Source of the DNA: JACKEQ01 sp041389565
GTDB lineage: Bacteria > Myxococcota_A > UBA796 > GCA-2862545
Direction of reading: 5' to 3'
Assembly: GCA_041389565.1 (NCBI GenBank)
Contig: JAWKRP010000021.1
Coordinates: forward strand, 62,001 to 126,000
DNA: 64,000 bases
Part shown: piece after piece, positions 62,430 to 64,000 of the stretch
Layout: the number at the start of each line of letters is the position of its first letter
Numbering within the stretch: the first letter of the stretch is position 1
Notes under the pieces: model-generated
What the model was told of the DNA's origin: nothing
The model's input: the letters and a program-made list of their open reading frames with translations, nothing else
Databases searched by the model: none
Made by a program: the position numbers and the translations under genes

Positions 62430-63334
62430 CGGGCCTCCAGCGCGGTGGCGACCCGGTCGAGATCGACACGTCCACCCTGGGTCGGCAGGCGGGGCACGTG
62501 GCCGAGCGGCACGTCGAGCGCGGCCGTTCGTGCGGTGAGGGACGCCAGCACCTCGTCCTCCTCGGCATGAACCGCGAGCAGGCTGTCGGCGAGCCCGGCC
62601 AGACGCTCCAGATCGGCAGACCCCACGAGCCCGGCCCGGACCTCCGGCCAGCGCTCGGCATCCGGGAGGGGAGGGGGCGTCACGCGGTTCACCACCACGC
62701 GATGGGTGTGCGTAGGCAGCGCCTGGAGGTCGTCGAGCAGCGACAGCGTCTCGGACAGCGGCAGGACCTCGGGAAGGGTCGCGACCACGACCCCGGAGGA
62801 GGGGTGCGCGAGCGCTTCGGCGATCACCCGTGCCAGCTCGTGGAACGGCCCGGACCCGCTGATCTCGGTCATCGACTGGGGCGCGGAGAGCAGCGTGAGG
62901 CCGTGCCCCGTGGCCGGTGCGTCGATCACCACGAGGTCGTACACGGGGTCGCCCGCCAGCGGCTCGTTGAGCAGGTTCTCGATCTTCCCGAGCTGCAGCA
63001 GGTCGGGCAGGCCCGGCACGGCATCCACGAAGGCCTGCATGGGCCGGCTGCCCATCACGGAGCTCCCGACGAGCCCGAGCTTGAGCTTGCGCTTGCCGAA
63101 GTCCTCCATGCACTCCCGGGTGGTGAGCGACCGCCACCACACGTTCTCGGCGAGCGCCTTGGGGGCGTACGAGCGGGGCAGCCCGAACCGGCGCCCGATG
63201 TCCCACAGGCCGTTCAGCTCGACGACCAGCGCGCGCTTCCCGCGTCGCCCCGCTTCGAGCGCGAGCCCGGCGGCCAGGGTGGTCCGCCCGACGCCGCCCT
63301 TCCCGACGACCACCAGCAGGCGCGGATCCGTCAC
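62426..63334 (-). CDS. ArsA/Get3-family ATPase with Arg at the P-loop lysine
   Basis: A 302-residue ArsA/Get3-family protein. The P-loop is GKGGVGRTT: the signature Lys (K12) is present, but the P-loop Lys is R17. The DAPATGHGLTLLSAPQSM switch segment and VVVNRVTPPPLP are seen. It lies between the hydrolase gene (GTGA overlap) and the second ATPase (ATGA overlap). The pair probably forms a heterodimer, each subunit giving one of the two lysines needed. No membrane transporter (ArsB-like) is adjacent, so a transport role is not supported by context. Confidence 0.88.
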   Translation of the reverse strand: MTDPRLLVVVGKGGVGRTTLAAGLALEAGRRGKRALVVELNGLWDIGRRFGLPRSYAPKALAENVWWRSLTTRECMEDFGKRKLKLGLVGSSVMGSRPMQAFVDAVPGLPDLLQLGKIENLLNEPLAGDPVYDLVVIDAPATGHGLTLLSAPQSMTEISGSGPFHELARVIAEALAHPSSGVVVATLPEVLPLSETLSLLDDLQALPTHTHRVVVNRVTPPPLPDAERWPEVRAGLVGSADLERLAGLADSLLAVHAEEDEVLASLTARTAALDVPLGHVPRLPTQGGRVDLDRVATALEAR

Positions 63335-63996
63335 GACAGGGCCGCCTGGACGGCTCGGAAGACACGCGCGCTCATCAACATCTCGTGGTGACCGGCGCTC
63401 TCGACCTGCACGCTCTCGACGCCGTGGTCCGGTACGGCGCTGGACGTGGGGATCACGGTGGGATCGTCGGGGCTCCAGATGGAGATCGTGCGCGTCTGGG
63501 GCACCAGATCGTCGAGCACGTGGGCGCCGTAGCGGGTCTCCTCGGCGAGGCGACCGCGGCGGAACACGCTCATCTTGCTGCCCCTCCAGGGCGTGCCCAC
63601 CGTGACCAGGCGTCGCACGCGGCCCTCCGTGTCGAGGTGCCGGGCATACCACGCGGCGACGAGCCCGCCCGAGCCGTGCCCGACGAGATCGACCTGCTCG
63701 GACTTCGCCTCGGCCCGCAGGCGCTCGATGGATCGGCCCAGCTCGGCCGCGGCGTCGGCCAGCCCCATGTCGCGGAGCTGCGGAGGATTCACGGCCCACA
63801 CCCAGGGGAATCCGCGGAACACGAGGAAGCTGCGCATGAAGCCGAGCGAGCTGCGGTTGTTCGACGCGCCCGGCACCAGCAGCACCGGCGTGGTCTTCGG
63901 GACCTCCGTGCGCACGTCGATCACCGGCCCCGTGTCGGTGAGCCCGAGGGGGCGCAGCACGAAGAACAGGGAGCGCGCGACCGACTCGCGGATCAT
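63331..63996 (-). CDS. Alpha/beta hydrolase (lipase-like)
   Basis: A 221-residue alpha/beta-hydrolase candidate. The oxyanion region is PVLLVPGASNNRSSLGF. The nucleophile elbow is VGHGSGGLVAAW (Ser in HGSGG), and the Asp and His are probably in SPDDPTVIP and SAGHHEML. The elbow differs from the usual GxSxG because Gly precedes Ser, as in some lipases and esterases. The ATG at 63996 is 4 nt from the window edge, so a start farther upstream cannot be excluded. Its stop overlaps the first ArsA-like start in GTGA. Confidence 0.75.
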   Translation of the reverse strand: MIRESVARSLFFVLRPLGLTDTGPVIDVRTEVPKTTPVLLVPGASNNRSSLGFMRSFLVFRGFPWVWAVNPPQLRDMGLADAAAELGRSIERLRAEAKSEQVDLVGHGSGGLVAAWYARHLDTEGRVRRLVTVGTPWRGSKMSVFRRGRLAEETRYGAHVLDDLVPQTRTISIWSPDDPTVIPTSSAVPDHGVESVQVESAGHHEMLMSARVFRAVQAALS

Positions 63997-64000
63997 CAGC

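Overview
The window is a gene-dense, high-GC chromosomal segment of a Gram-negative bacterium. The gene content and order suggest Myxococcota or a closely related deltaproteobacterial lineage. Evidence for this is the fabF-rpiB-glyA-nrdR-rib-nusB order, two NtrC-type sigma-54 activators, two very large Ser/Thr kinase-ATPase-TPR proteins, AgmX/PglI-type TonB-like and Glt/Agl-like motility-machine proteins, many lipoproteins with Cys lipoboxes, and several outer-membrane barrels. The assignment is inferred from gene content only. I see no rRNA, CRISPR array, insertion sequence, integrase or prophage, and one tRNA (Phe, GAA).

Layout. 1-8854 is a core-metabolism block: the 3' end of fabF, rpiB, an antisense GNAT gene, then glyA-nrdR-ribD-ribE-ribB(A-like)-ribH-nusB with overlapping or near-overlapping starts, then DUF2752, an A-type Fe-S carrier and a 2Fe-2S ferredoxin. 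tRNA-Phe (8906-8981) abuts a small Cys-rich ORF. 9290-13062 (minus) holds an NtrC-type regulator overlapped by a large SppA-type protease with a barrel-like N-terminus; dacB diverges from it.

14771-28951 is the most distinctive part: ten genes on the plus strand that look like the whole core of a Glt/Agl-type energised trans-envelope machine. It has a coiled-coil periplasmic protein, two large TPR proteins, a TPR lipoprotein with a periplasm-spanning tail, a small exported protein, an ExbB/TolQ proton-channel subunit with two different ExbD/TolR subunits, an FHA-like/TM/TonB-like transducer, a small exported protein and an outer-membrane barrel. A perfect 15-bp hairpin closes the locus.

29135-36270 carries ftsK, lolA, rimO, a family-2 glycosyltransferase, nadD (minus) and murI. 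36288-42581 has an S41 protease, a kelch-type lipoprotein, pgeF, a TPR lipoprotein and an acyl-CoA carboxyltransferase beta subunit. 42633-46022 is the first giant kinase. 46142-48668 is the rpsP-khpA-rimM-trmD-rplS-yraN operon. 48724-53574 has an outer-membrane protein with an NtrC-type regulator, then a TlpA-like thioredoxin with a large barrel. 53579-59256 (minus) reads dapA-like, second giant kinase, beta-helix-like lipoprotein. 59387-61343 encodes two secreted proteins (discoidin-like and VWA-like). 61359-63996 (minus) encodes an alpha/beta hydrolase and two ArsA/Get3-like ATPases in overlapping frames.

Several enzymes lack a hallmark residue: the RibA-like half of RibBA (no zinc cysteines), the DapA-like protein (no Schiff-base Lys), one of two ExbD proteins (Asn for the channel Asp), both ArsA ATPases (each missing a different P-loop Lys) and the second kinase (Arg in its P-loop).
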